Assembly: GCF_002954775.1 (NCBI RefSeq) | Contig: NZ_PJME01000007.1 | Span: forward strand, 1 to 64,000 | Direction of reading: 5' to 3' | DNA from: Streptomyces geranii | GTDB lineage: Bacteria; Actinomycetota; Actinomycetes; Streptomycetales; Streptomycetaceae | DNA length: 64,000 bases | Shown: one piece after another, positions 26,401 to 33,711 of the stretch | How the letters are laid out: every line of letters begins with the position of its first letter | Position numbering within the stretch: position 1 is the stretch's first letter | Program-made: the position numbers and the translations under genes | The notes under the pieces: model-generated | The model's input: only the letters and a program-made list of their open reading frames with translations | The model's database searches: none | Told to the model about the DNA's origin: nothing

Positions 26401-27740
26401 TCCGGGTGCTCATAGGTGAAGTCGAGCCAGCCGTCCACGACGAGGAAGACGTCGCTCGCCGCCCCCGACTCGATCCGGTCCGTCGTGCGCAGTGCGCGGA
26501 ACGCCTCGATGGAGTCGATGTCGAGGTCCCGGAACAGGGTGCGCCGGGTGGAGATCACGGCCTTGACCGCCGTCAACGCGCCGTCGACCGCGCTGTGTTC
26601 GTGCGGTGCCGCGAACGTCCGTACGTGCGGCAGGGAGCGCAGCACCCCGAGCCGGTTGACCGCGCCCTCCAGCAGATAGAACTCCGCCTCGTGCGGGGTG
26701 TGGGTGAGGGCCAGCGACATGATCATGGAGCGCAGGAGAGTCGTCTTGCCGCTGCCCAACTTGCCGACGACCGCCGCGTTTCCGTCCCGGCTGGAGAAGT
26801 CGACGCACAGCGGATCGCCCCCGGTGCTGTTCTCCAGCCGCCCGACGGGCACGAGCAGCCGGGCCGAGCCCTCCCACGCGTCGCAGATGAAGCCCCGGTC
26901 GACGGTCTCCACGGGCGGCGGCAGGAGGGAGCCGAGCGTGAGTTCCTCCGCCATCGCGGCCCGGGCGGCGGGACCGGCGGACGCGTCGATCCAGGGCGCG
27001 TAGGCGAGGGCCACGTTTCCCTCGCACTGGCCCGACTTGGTGGGCGTCTGGTCGGGCCCCGCCTGGTTGATCACCGTGTCGTGGACGTACGTGTACAGCT
27101 CCTCCGGGGTGATCACCCCGTCCCGGTTCTGGTCGGCGAGGCCGGTGCTCAGGCCCTCGATCACGGCCGCCGTGAAGCGTGGGGCCGTCAGACCGTTGTC
27201 GAGGGTCAAGTGGTCGCCCTCGTAGGCGTATTCGAGGGCGGTCGACGCCGTGATGACGAACGTGCCGCGCCCGGCGAGTGCCGCCTCGACGTCCACGGGA
27301 GCGGGCGACATGGGGGAGCCCCGGTGGAAGAGACCGCTGTAACAGCAGTCCAGCAGCACGATCTTGGTGCGGGCCTCGCACTCGTCGAGGAGCTGGTGCA
27401 GGAACGCGGCCGGCACCGCGGTGGTGTGCGGACGCTTCAACTGCGTACCGAGCGTGGCGAAGAACAGCCGGTCGGAGTCGTTGCGGATGCCGTGGCAGGC
27501 GAAGTAGAGCAGGACGAGATCGTCGGGGTCGCGGTCGCTGAGGATGTCCTCGACCGCGGACTCGATCTCCTCCTTGGGCCGGTTGGCCAGTTCGCGGACG
27601 AAGTCGAAGCGGCCGATCGCCGGATCGCGCAGCAGTTCCTTCAGTTCGGCGGCGCCCCGGGCGGGCGCCCGGAGCCGGTTGAGCCCGGGATCCTGGTAGC
27701 CGTCAGTCGCGACGAGCAGTGCGATCCGGCGTCCCGCCAT
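23448..27740 (-). CDS. Caspase-like protease fused to four FtsK/EccC-type ATPase modules
   Basis: A 1430-residue soluble protein. Residues 1-250 form a caspase (peptidase C14) domain: catalytic His83 in YFACHG and Cys133 in LDCCYSG, with an EF-hand-like loop DQNRDGVITPEE at about 203-214. Four RecA/FtsK-like modules follow with Walker A lysines at 332 (GKLGSGKTT), 642 (GATGSGKSE), 950 (GRPQSGKST) and 1234 (GEPESGKSS). Only the second has a full Walker B (LLLVIDEF, 748-749) and resembles EccC domain D1; modules 1 and 3 have VVDGW/VIDGW and resemble D2; module 4 resembles D3. No membrane helices are visible, unlike type VII EccC, and no ESX genes are nearby. ATG 27740 has GGGAG six bases upstream (a TTG at 27746 is also open). 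The start overlaps the EACC1-type gene by 38 bases. Proteolysis gated by an ATP-driven sensor or motor in a conflict system is inference. Confidence 0.88.
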   Translation of the reverse strand: MAGRRIALLVATDGYQDPGLNRLRAPARGAAELKELLRDPAIGRFDFVRELANRPKEEIESAVEDILSDRDPDDLVLLYFACHGIRNDSDRLFFATLGTQLKRPHTTAVPAAFLHQLLDECEARTKIVLLDCCYSGLFHRGSPMSPAPVDVEAALAGRGTFVITASTALEYAYEGDHLTLDNGLTAPRFTAAVIEGLSTGLADQNRDGVITPEELYTYVHDTVINQAGPDQTPTKSGQCEGNVALAYAPWIDASAGPAARAAMAEELTLGSLLPPPVETVDRGFICDAWEGSARLLVPVGRLENSTGGDPLCVDFSSRDGNAAVVGKLGSGKTTLLRSMIMSLALTHTPHEAEFYLLEGAVNRLGVLRSLPHVRTFAAPHEHSAVDGALTAVKAVISTRRTLFRDLDIDSIEAFRALRTTDRIESGAASDVFLVVDGWLDFTYEHPEFADTVQKLANTGLNYGVHLLVTARRWSDFTTDLRGLLGTRLELALDDPEESFFDPALASGVAVGWALTRRRRFRVAVPRFDDGGAGPVAALESLTGTAESVRAGWAALRTREDTGAPVKYPAGRQGTVITGLLGVEDPASPNLPALRARPTPEDRLRVPIGLGEDGQPVFLDLKDGAHHGMGPHGLCVGATGSGKSELLRSIVLGLAVRHSAEEVAFLLADFKSGATFAPLAELPHVAGIVTGLEGDPLLVGRLGETIRGELHRRQELLRAGSLQSIHEYTKVRASRDDLEPLPTLLLVIDEFSQLLAEHPDFIELLVHIGRVGRALGVHMMLASQRLEEGKLRGLETYLSYRIGLRTFSASESRAVLGYPDAYHLPPDPGAGFLKADTMDALIRFKASYVSAPLPDADGTEGPASLLDVVVGQLWGTEPDVRQVWLPPLGRSFSAEQLLSRVRVPRASFHSLEGLPFAMVDEPFLQTSSVLMLDLSGDEGHVLVVGRPQSGKSTAVATLIVSLALTHTPVDVQFYCLDFSGGRLAPLAGLPHVGGVASRLEADRVRRTVADVARILAERETFFRTNDIESMDVYRRRRAQGEWPDQPWGDVFLVIDGWATVRAVYEALEPVVADIAARGLHYGVHLVISAVRYSEIRLSMRDHLLSKVELRLDDPMESEIDRRQAVNVPVGVPGRGLSHDKLHFLTALPGWKDEGESATEATARQVANVRNNWSGPDAPPVRTLPTLIPLEELPTPIDAPAPALPIGIDDTSLAPVSLNLSNDPFFLVYGEPESGKSSFLRLLVRQLCARVPSDEAQLLLVDYRRSQLGEVPDEHLLAYCPAGPRVAEVVKELATVLEARMPGPDVTAEQLRARSWYQGKDVYLLVDDYDLVSSSSGNPLAPLMDYLPFARDLGLHIVLARNSGGASRAQFEPFVTRLRELGAQGLLLSGDPTEGFLLGSVKPSHQPPGRGTLVTRKSTQGVQLAYSEPKSD

Positions 27741-28212
27741 CGCCAACTCCCGGATCGCTGGTGGTGTTCGGGCCGAGGGCTGGGGTCGTGCCCGGATCGG
27801 TCGCGCTGCCCGACTGTCCGGCCGCGGCCGTCCCCGCGCCGATCCGCGCGGTCACCGCGTCGACCAACGCCTGCTGGTCCTTGGCGGACAGCGCGGCGAA
27901 CGACCCCTTCTGGCCGTCGATCTCCCACTCCACCGACCGTGCCTTCGAGCGCTGCAGGAAGGCGACGACGACATTGCTCACGGCCTTCAGCGCGGCGGCC
28001 GAGAAGGCGCCGCTGACCACCAGCACCGCGAGGTCGTGCCCCACGCCGGCCATCGAATCGGCGGGCACGGCCACCGTCTTGCGCTCGACCCGGAGGAGCC
28101 CGAGGGTCCGCAGATCGCCGTACAGACTGCGGACCTGACGGTCCGTCTGCTCCGCGGTGGCCTCCGGACCCGACTCGATCCGAAGCTCCAGCCGCACACT
28201 TTCCTCGGACAA
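27703..28212 (-). CDS. EACC1-type effector-associated protein
   Basis: A 169-residue protein resembling the effector-associated constant component EACC1, a small family named by the Aravind group as an invariant partner of caspase- and other effector-bearing NTPase systems in multicellular bacteria. Seen: N-terminal beta strands (VRLELRIESG), a helix TAEQTDRQVRSLYGDLR, a hydrophobic stretch LAVLVVSGAFSAAALKAVSNVVVAFL (about 57-82), then VEWEIDGQKGSF and a helical segment before a disordered Pro/Thr/Gly tail. The start is taken as TTG 28212, preceded by AAGGAAAGAGC; GTG at 28197 behind GAGGA is equally possible. The tail runs 38 bases into the caspase-ATPase gene, implying coupled translation and a shared function. 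Confidence 0.72.
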   Translation of the reverse strand: MSEESVRLELRIESGPEATAEQTDRQVRSLYGDLRTLGLLRVERKTVAVPADSMAGVGHDLAVLVVSGAFSAAALKAVSNVVVAFLQRSKARSVEWEIDGQKGSFAALSAKDQQALVDAVTARIGAGTAAAGQSGSATDPGTTPALGPNTTSDPGVGDGGTPDRTARRD

Positions 28213-28288
28213 GCTCTTTCCTTCCCCCGACAGGCCGACCGGTCGACCGTACCGCCGGCACGACACACGACCTCGATCGTAACGTCCG

Positions 28289-28729
28289 TCACGCCGTCCT
28301 CAGCAGCTTGTTCACCGCCCGCCCGAACACATACCGGGAAGCCGACTCCAGCGGCCGGTCGAACGCCGACGGCAGCGGTCGTACGCGCAACTCCTCACGC
28401 CAGACCACCCGTGAGCGCCCGCCGGGGCCCGGGCGGACCTCGATCTCCGCCCAGCCCAGGACGACCCGGCCGCGTTTCTCCAGTCGGCACAGGCCCGGGG
28501 TGTCGTCCGTCGGGGGCTGCCAGACGGTGACCTCCATGCGGTCGTCGAAGGCGAGGGGGCCGATGCCGGAGCGGGCCACGAAGACCGTGCCCTCGCCGTT
28601 CGGCGGCGGCGTGAGGACCGTGACGCGGGTCAGGGGGACCACGGAGGCATGGCGGGGCCACTCCGTGAGCCGGCGCCAGGCCTCGTCGAGGGGGAGCGGC
28701 ACCGTGCGTTCGAGGAGGAAGTTGACCAC
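28289..28729 (-). CDS. SRPBCC (START-like) family protein
   Basis: A 146-residue single-domain protein of the SRPBCC/polyketide cyclase-like fold: N-terminal strand MVNFLLERTVPLPLDEAWRR, helix and W-P-R-H-A-S-V-VPL loop, central strands GEGTVFVARSGIGPLAFDDRMEV, and a long C-terminal helix ESASRYVFGRAVNKLLRTA enclosing a hydrophobic pocket. Such domains bind small lipophilic ligands or act on them. The GTG start at 28729 has no strong ribosome site. It ends 76 bp upstream of the EACC1-type gene in the same direction, so it may be the first gene of the caspase operon, possibly supplying a ligand-sensing function, but it could equally be an unrelated neighbour. Confidence 0.78.
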   Translation of the reverse strand: MVNFLLERTVPLPLDEAWRRLTEWPRHASVVPLTRVTVLTPPPNGEGTVFVARSGIGPLAFDDRMEVTVWQPPTDDTPGLCRLEKRGRVVLGWAEIEVRPGPGGRSRVVWREELRVRPLPSAFDRPLESASRYVFGRAVNKLLRTA

Positions 28730-28953
28730 GGCACGATCGTAGGGAACCCGGCGGCCCGCACGGCACGTTCCGGGGCCCTGTGACCCCGGTTCACAGGTGA
28801 CTCACACAGATGGCCCAGTCGCGCATTCACGAGGTGACGTACGAAGGACAGCGGCGGTCAATTCCTGTCGCGGTGGGGGACGGTGAGCGGTGACGCACTA
28901 GCATTTGCCGCAGGGGCGGATAATCCGCCCACGCTCACGGGGAGTTGTTCGTC

Positions 28954-30000
28954 ATGCCGCTGAAGTCCTACGGCGTCCTGATCGCACGGGCTGTCGACGC
29001 CCGGCGCGAAGGCTCCGCCAACACCCCGCACTACCAGATCGAGTTGACCGACGATCAGGGCACGCACTACCGCGCCTCCGTCAACGTGAAGTCGCAGGAA
29101 CGCCCGAACGAACTGCTCTACCTGGTCGACGACGACCTCCGGCACCCCGTCACCGCCCGCCTCGCGGGCCTGGCGAGCGGCTGGAACACCCTCCCGTCCG
29201 GGCCCGGCGGCCCCAACCTCGACTTCGTCCGGGGCAATCTCTTCGACCCGGCGAGGATGCGTGTCCTGCCACCGGACGTGGCAGGCCCCGACAACGACCT
29301 CGCCGACCTCCTCGACCACTACGTACGACGCGCGATCGAGGACCCGGCCGCCCGCCTGTACGTCTTCGGCGAGCGCTGGGGTCCCGAGACCGACGTCCGC
29401 GACAAGATCTTCGGTTTCCTGCCCGGCAACGGCGTCCACGACATCCATATGAACCAGGGCAACAGCCGCCGCTTCCAGGGCGACGACGGGGTCTGGCAGG
29501 ACGGCGGGCTGCTCATCCGCTTCCCGGGGCAGGAGCCCGGCCAGGAGCGGTGGGTCGCCGTCTTCCTCGCCTTCCAGAGCCAGAAGTGGCACACCGACGA
29601 CAGCACCGGCCACGCCCTCACCGGCACCGCCCCGGACCCCGGTACGGGCACCGGAGGCGGCCGTCCCGCACCGGGCGCCCAGCCCGTCCGGATCGTCGGC
29701 GCCCTGGTCAACCCGCGCGGCCCCGCCCCCGAGGCCGAGACGGTCACCGTCCTCAACGCCTCGCCCGACCCCGTCGACCTCACCGGCTGGCGCCTCCTCG
29801 ACCGGCTCGGCCACGGCAGCCCAGTCCCACCGGGACCGCTCACCGCAGGCGCCACCCTCACCGTCCGGCTCACCGGCGGCGCCCAACTCGGCAACCACGG
29901 CGGCGAGATCACCCTGCTCGACGCGGCCGGCCTCAAGGTCCACGGCGTCTCGTACACCGCCGAGGACGCCGGGCGCGAGGGCTGGACGGTGGTGTTCTGA
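28954..30000 (+). CDS. DUF2278 protein with C-terminal lamin-tail domain
   Basis: A 348-residue protein with two parts. Residues 1-225 match the DUF2278 (YukJ-like) family: MPLKSYGVLIARAVDARREG, then NVKSQERPNELLYLVD, FGERWGPETDVRDKIFGFLPGNGVHDIHMNQGN, and VFLAFQSQKWHTDD. After a Gly/Pro/Thr linker, residues 245-348 form a lamin-tail-like beta-sandwich (VTVLNASPDPVDLTGWRLLD, LTVRLTGGAQLGNHGGEITLLD). The DUF2278-LTD fusion is recurrent in actinobacteria; its function is unknown, though lamin-tail domains often anchor or bind surfaces and DNA-processing enzymes. No signal peptide is visible. The ATG at 28954 follows CACGGGGAG. It diverges from the SRPBCC gene across 224 bp in which I see no further gene. 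Confidence 0.8.
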   Translation: MPLKSYGVLIARAVDARREGSANTPHYQIELTDDQGTHYRASVNVKSQERPNELLYLVDDDLRHPVTARLAGLASGWNTLPSGPGGPNLDFVRGNLFDPARMRVLPPDVAGPDNDLADLLDHYVRRAIEDPAARLYVFGERWGPETDVRDKIFGFLPGNGVHDIHMNQGNSRRFQGDDGVWQDGGLLIRFPGQEPGQERWVAVFLAFQSQKWHTDDSTGHALTGTAPDPGTGTGGGRPAPGAQPVRIVGALVNPRGPAPEAETVTVLNASPDPVDLTGWRLLDRLGHGSPVPPGPLTAGATLTVRLTGGAQLGNHGGEITLLDAAGLKVHGVSYTAEDAGREGWTVVF

Positions 30001-30154
30001 GCAGGTTCCGAGCGCGGATCGACAGGGCACGGCAGCCGACGCGGTTGTGCCCTGAAGGCCGCTTCCGCCTCCACGCGGGGTACGGCACCATGGGCGCGAC
30101 CTCGTGACCCGTGATCCGTGACTCATGACCCGTACTCCGGCCGGAGGGCGCCGC

Positions 30155-31498
30155 GTGGACAGTCAGCCGCACGACACACTCGCCCAACCCCACGACGACC
30201 AACCGCACAGCGACCAACCGCACGACGACCCACTTCATGACGACCCGCCTCAAGACGCCTCGCTCGACCAACCGCACGCCGGACTCGACGAGTTGCAGCG
30301 CGACCCCTACCCGCACTACACCCGAGCCCGCGACGCCGACGGGCTGACCTTCGTCCCCGAACTCGACGCCTGGCTGGTCGCCCGGGACGCCGACGTCCGC
30401 GAAGTGCTGCGTCGCGCCGAGGACTTCTCGTCCGCAGGTTCCCTGCGCCCGGACGTCATGCCGTCGCCCGCCGCACTGGCGGTACTGGGCGGCGGCTTCG
30501 GCGGCCGGCCCGTGGTCGTCGGCGCGGACGGAACCCACCACCAGGAACTGCGCGCCCCGATCGTCCGGGGCCTCTCACCCGCCCGGGTCGCCACAGCCGT
30601 GCCGTACGCCGCCGAGCGCGCCGCCGCCTTGGTCGACGAGTTCATGAACGGCCAACCCAAGGGCGGCCAAGTCGAGTTGATGTCCGCGTACGCCCGACGC
30701 CTCCCCGGAGACGTCATCGGCCGCATCGTCGGACTCGACCCCGCCGACATCCCGGCCGTCGTCCACGGCGGCTACCGGGCCGAGGAACTCCTCTTCCGCC
30801 CCCTGCCGGAGGACGAGCAGATCATCGTCGCCCAGGACGTGGTCGAGACCCAGCGCATCCTCGACCGGTACGCCCGCGCCCGGCACGCCGAACCCCGCGA
30901 GGACCTCTGCACGGAGATCGTCGCGTCCGTCGCCCAGGAGGGAGACGGAGACGCCGAACTCACCCTCGACCAACGCCACGAGGCCGCCTCCCACCTCCAG
31001 AACCTCCTGATCGCCGGCCACCTCACCACCACCGCGCTCATCGGCACGACGGTCCTCCACCTCCTCCGCCACCGCGACCAGTGGGAGCTGCTCTGCGCGG
31101 AACCGGACCGGATCCCGGCCGCCGTCGAGGAGGCCGCCCGGTACGACACCGCCGTCCAGGGATTCCGCCGGGTCACCACCCGCCCGGTCACCCTCGCGGG
31201 CACCGAACTCCCGGCCGGGGCAACCCTGTTCGTCGCCTTCGGCGCCGCCAACCGGGACGGCGTCCGCTACCCGGGCCCGGACGAGTTCGACATCACCCGC
31301 GCCCCGACCCGCCACCTCGCCTTCGGCTTCGGCGCCCACGCCTGCCCGGGCTCCCAACTCGCCCGCGAACAACTCCGCCTAACCCTCCGGGAGTTGACCG
31401 GCCGCCTGCCGACCCTGCGACTGTCCGAGGACCATCCGGTCACCATGCGCCCGACGATGATCCACCGCTCCCCGCAGAGCCTCCACCTGACCTGGTGA
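30155..31498 (+). CDS. Cytochrome P450 with altered I-helix motif
   Basis: A 447-residue bacterial class I P450. The GTG at 30155 is preferred because GGAGGG precedes it by six bases; an ATG at 30125 is in frame. The first 45 residues are a hydrophilic His/Asp/Pro/Gln repeat (QPHDD units) not typical of P450s. Family marks: ExxR helix in VEEAARYDT, FRRVTTRPVTL meander, and heme loop FGFGAHACPGS with the thiolate Cys. The I-helix reads LLIAGHLTTTALIG: the usual acidic residue of AGx(E/D)TT, needed for normal proton delivery to oxygen, is Leu. The codon is CTC, so this is no simple one-base change of GAG. Substrate is unknown, and no ferredoxin gene is adjacent. Confidence 0.88.
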   Translation: MDSQPHDTLAQPHDDQPHSDQPHDDPLHDDPPQDASLDQPHAGLDELQRDPYPHYTRARDADGLTFVPELDAWLVARDADVREVLRRAEDFSSAGSLRPDVMPSPAALAVLGGGFGGRPVVVGADGTHHQELRAPIVRGLSPARVATAVPYAAERAAALVDEFMNGQPKGGQVELMSAYARRLPGDVIGRIVGLDPADIPAVVHGGYRAEELLFRPLPEDEQIIVAQDVVETQRILDRYARARHAEPREDLCTEIVASVAQEGDGDAELTLDQRHEAASHLQNLLIAGHLTTTALIGTTVLHLLRHRDQWELLCAEPDRIPAAVEEAARYDTAVQGFRRVTTRPVTLAGTELPAGATLFVAFGAANRDGVRYPGPDEFDITRAPTRHLAFGFGAHACPGSQLAREQLRLTLRELTGRLPTLRLSEDHPVTMRPTMIHRSPQSLHLTW

Positions 31499-31512
31499 CG
31501 GACCCGGTCGCA

Positions 31513-31533
31513 CACCCGGTCGCGAACCGGGTG
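31513..31533 (+). terminator. Hairpin after the P450 gene
   Basis: CACCCGGT (31513-31520), loop CGCGA, ACCGGGTG (31526-31533) form a perfect 8-bp stem 15 bases after the P450 stop. The rest of the 262 bp gap to the transpeptidase gene contains nothing else I can name. Confidence 0.55.
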
Positions 31534-31760
31534 ACCGACGCACGGGTCAGGTTCTGGCATCGAGAAGGGGGGAAGCGCTTCCTGACGAAATAGGTGACCC
31601 ACGCCGCCGCCACCGGCCTGCGCGCCTGCGGACGCCCCAAGTCACCACGCACCGACTGGCCGGCCGCCGTACGCCACACGGACTAGTCCGACCGGCCCCG
31701 CGCCACCGAAGTGACGTATCTCTGGGAGGAGAAGGCATGCCGGCCCGCTGAGGAGGCGCT

Positions 31761-32576
31761 GTGGCGAGTTCCCGAGTCCGTCGTACGGGGCTGTCGGCGG
31801 CCCTGGGAATCGTCCTCGGGCTGCTGGCGCCGACGGTGGTCGCCACAGCCGCGCCGTCTCCGTCGCTGTCCGCAGCCGAGCCCTGTACGGCCGGGACCGG
31901 CCCCTACCAGCGCGAGCTGGAGGAGCATCTGCGGCTGGCGGTGGACGGGCGGCAGTCGTCCGCCGACTGCGCGGCGATCCGCGCCTTCCAGGACCGCAAC
32001 GCCGTCCGGCCCGCCGACGGGTACGCGGGCCTCACGACCTACCGCACGATGCTCGTCGTCGAGGCCGGCGCCAACCCGAACGCCGACGGGAAGTGCCCCG
32101 TCCGCACGTACCGCATCGCCTGCGTCGACCTGGCCAGGCAGTTGATGTGGGTGCAGACGGGGAGCCGGGTGATGTACGCGCCGGTGCCCATCCGCTCGGG
32201 GCGCGACGGCTACGAGACGCGCACCGGGTGGTTCCAGGTGTACTGGCGCGACCTCGACCACTACTCCGACCTGTACGACAACGCGCCCATGCCCTACTCC
32301 CAGTTCTTCAGCGACGGGCAGGCCTTCCACGGCACCCCCGGCGACCTGTTCTCCGGCGGCTCCCACGGCTGCGTCAACCTCCGCCTCGACGACGCCCGAC
32401 GGCTGTGGGACACCCTTGTCGAGAGCGACGCCGTGTACGTGTGGGGCGTAAAGCCGGGTACGGAACGGAAGTTGGGGTCGGCGGAACCGGTCAGGCCAGC
32501 AGCCGTGCCCCCAGGTTCTCGCCCGGCAGGGCGCCCGGAAGGACGTACGCCACCGCCGAACCCCGGTGCTCGGTGA
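31761..32576 (+). CDS. Secreted L,D-transpeptidase
   Basis: A 271-residue exported cell-wall enzyme. The GTG at 31761 is preceded by AGGAGGCGCT. Residues 1-39 are a signal peptide (LSAALGIVLGLLAPTVVATAA). A peptidoglycan-binding-like helical repeat covers about 45-100 (QRELEEHLRLAVDG, IRAFQDRNAV), followed by a YkuD catalytic domain at about 115-235 with HGTPGDLFSGG and SHGCVNLR; His190, His202 and nucleophile Cys204 form the active site. It makes 3-3 cross-links or attaches proteins to meso/LL-diaminopimelate peptides outside the membrane. The Pro-rich C-terminal tail (238-271) overlaps the end of the convergent peroxidase gene by 86 bp, so the tail may be a readthrough artefact of gene crowding rather than functional. 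Confidence 0.88.
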   Translation: MASSRVRRTGLSAALGIVLGLLAPTVVATAAPSPSLSAAEPCTAGTGPYQRELEEHLRLAVDGRQSSADCAAIRAFQDRNAVRPADGYAGLTTYRTMLVVEAGANPNADGKCPVRTYRIACVDLARQLMWVQTGSRVMYAPVPIRSGRDGYETRTGWFQVYWRDLDHYSDLYDNAPMPYSQFFSDGQAFHGTPGDLFSGGSHGCVNLRLDDARRLWDTLVESDAVYVWGVKPGTERKLGSAEPVRPAAVPPGSRPAGRPEGRTPPPNPGAR

Positions 32577-33681
32577 AGCGGCTCAGCTCGTCCGTCGCCG
32601 CCATCCGGTGCTGGACGCGCGCGAACAGCGCCGGGTCCCGCATGAAGGCGAGGAACAGCAGGCCCCGGTCGTCCGGACCGGCGTCGTAGCTGTAGCCCCG
32701 GCGCAGCATCCGGGCGCCCGCGTCCAGCCGCGGACTGGCCGCCCGTACGTGCGAGCCCAGCGGGATCACGTACCGGCCCTCCGGGGTCTTCGCGAAGATG
32801 TCCACGTCGTCGTGCTCGTGCCGGTGGCCCAGCGGCGCCCCGCTCGCGCGGTGCCGCCCGATGATCTCCTCCTGGCGCCCCGTCGCGAGCCGCGCGAACT
32901 CGGCCACACCGAGGTGGATACGGCGTACGACAAGGAAGGTGGCGTCCCGCGACCACACCCAGCGCTCGCACTCCTCGGGCGTCGGGTTCTCAGTGCCGTC
33001 CTTGAAGCCGAGCGGATTGCGCGGGGTCTGCCCGGCCGGGGTCGGCGGCAGGAAGCCGGACTGCCGCCAGCGCGGGCGCAGGGTGTCGCCCGCCAGCCGG
33101 GTCAGCGCGCTCGCGGCGGCCCGTGTCACGTGCGGGTCGTCGGCGCCCAGCTTGAGCACCAAATCCCCGCCGCCGTAAGCGGGATCGAGCCGGTCGCCGG
33201 GGAACGGCGGCAGCTCGCGCAGGCCGTCGGGCGCGGGAACACAGAGGAGTTGGGGAAGCCGGGGCCCGATCCCCACGGTCGCGGTGAGCCGCGCCCTCGC
33301 CGACACTCCGTCAAGTTCGGTCGCCCGTACGGCAGTTGGTGGCGGGAGTTCGCCGTCAAGGGCGTCCGCCAGCGCTCGCGTCCAGCGGGCGAAGACCTCA
33401 CGCAGGGCCCGTACGCCACCCGCTCCCCGTACCGCCGGGGCGAGGTCGTACGCCACCACGAGTGCGGCGGTCTGCTGCGGGGTCGTCACCCCGGCCTGGC
33501 GCGGGCCCCGGAAACGGAACGCGGGCGGACCGGCGGCGACGGGCGGACGCGAGCGCGGGTCGCTCGTGCAGCCGGAGGCGGTCGCGGTGAGGGTGGCGAG
33601 GGCTGCGGCGCGGGTCAGGACGTCCCGGCGAGCGGGGGCCGACGCGCCGTCGGGCGTGGGGAAAGAGGCATGTGCTGTCAT
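32491..33681 (-). CDS. Exported DyP-type heme peroxidase
   Basis: A 396-residue dye-decolorising peroxidase of the EfeB/TAT-exported group. The ATG at 33681 opens a leader with RRDVLTRAAALATLTATASGC: twin Arg18-19 plus a lipobox-like Cys38, so a Tat-exported lipoprotein is likely. The catalytic G-x-x-D-G motif appears in GFKDGTENP with distal Asp, the proximal heme His is probably in the IPLGSHVRAASPR segment, and LRRGYSYD carries the distal Arg. DyP enzymes oxidise dyes, lignin fragments or haem with peroxide. No efeU/efeO genes lie beside it, so an iron-uptake role is not supported here. It shares a short divergent region (33682-33711) with the beta-helix lipoprotein gene. Confidence 0.9.
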   Translation of the reverse strand: MTAHASFPTPDGASAPARRDVLTRAAALATLTATASGCTSDPRSRPPVAAGPPAFRFRGPRQAGVTTPQQTAALVVAYDLAPAVRGAGGVRALREVFARWTRALADALDGELPPPTAVRATELDGVSARARLTATVGIGPRLPQLLCVPAPDGLRELPPFPGDRLDPAYGGGDLVLKLGADDPHVTRAAASALTRLAGDTLRPRWRQSGFLPPTPAGQTPRNPLGFKDGTENPTPEECERWVWSRDATFLVVRRIHLGVAEFARLATGRQEEIIGRHRASGAPLGHRHEHDDVDIFAKTPEGRYVIPLGSHVRAASPRLDAGARMLRRGYSYDAGPDDRGLLFLAFMRDPALFARVQHRMAATDELSRFTEHRGSAVAYVLPGALPGENLGARLLA

Positions 33682-33711
33682 AAGAGTGAAAGGGACGATA
33701 CATCTGCGATC

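Noticed and set aside
23448..28266. ESX/type VII secretion locus
   Set aside because: The ATPase modules resemble EccC, but there are no WXG100, EccB, EccD, EccE or mycosin genes nearby and no membrane helices in the ATPase protein, so a secretion system is not supported.
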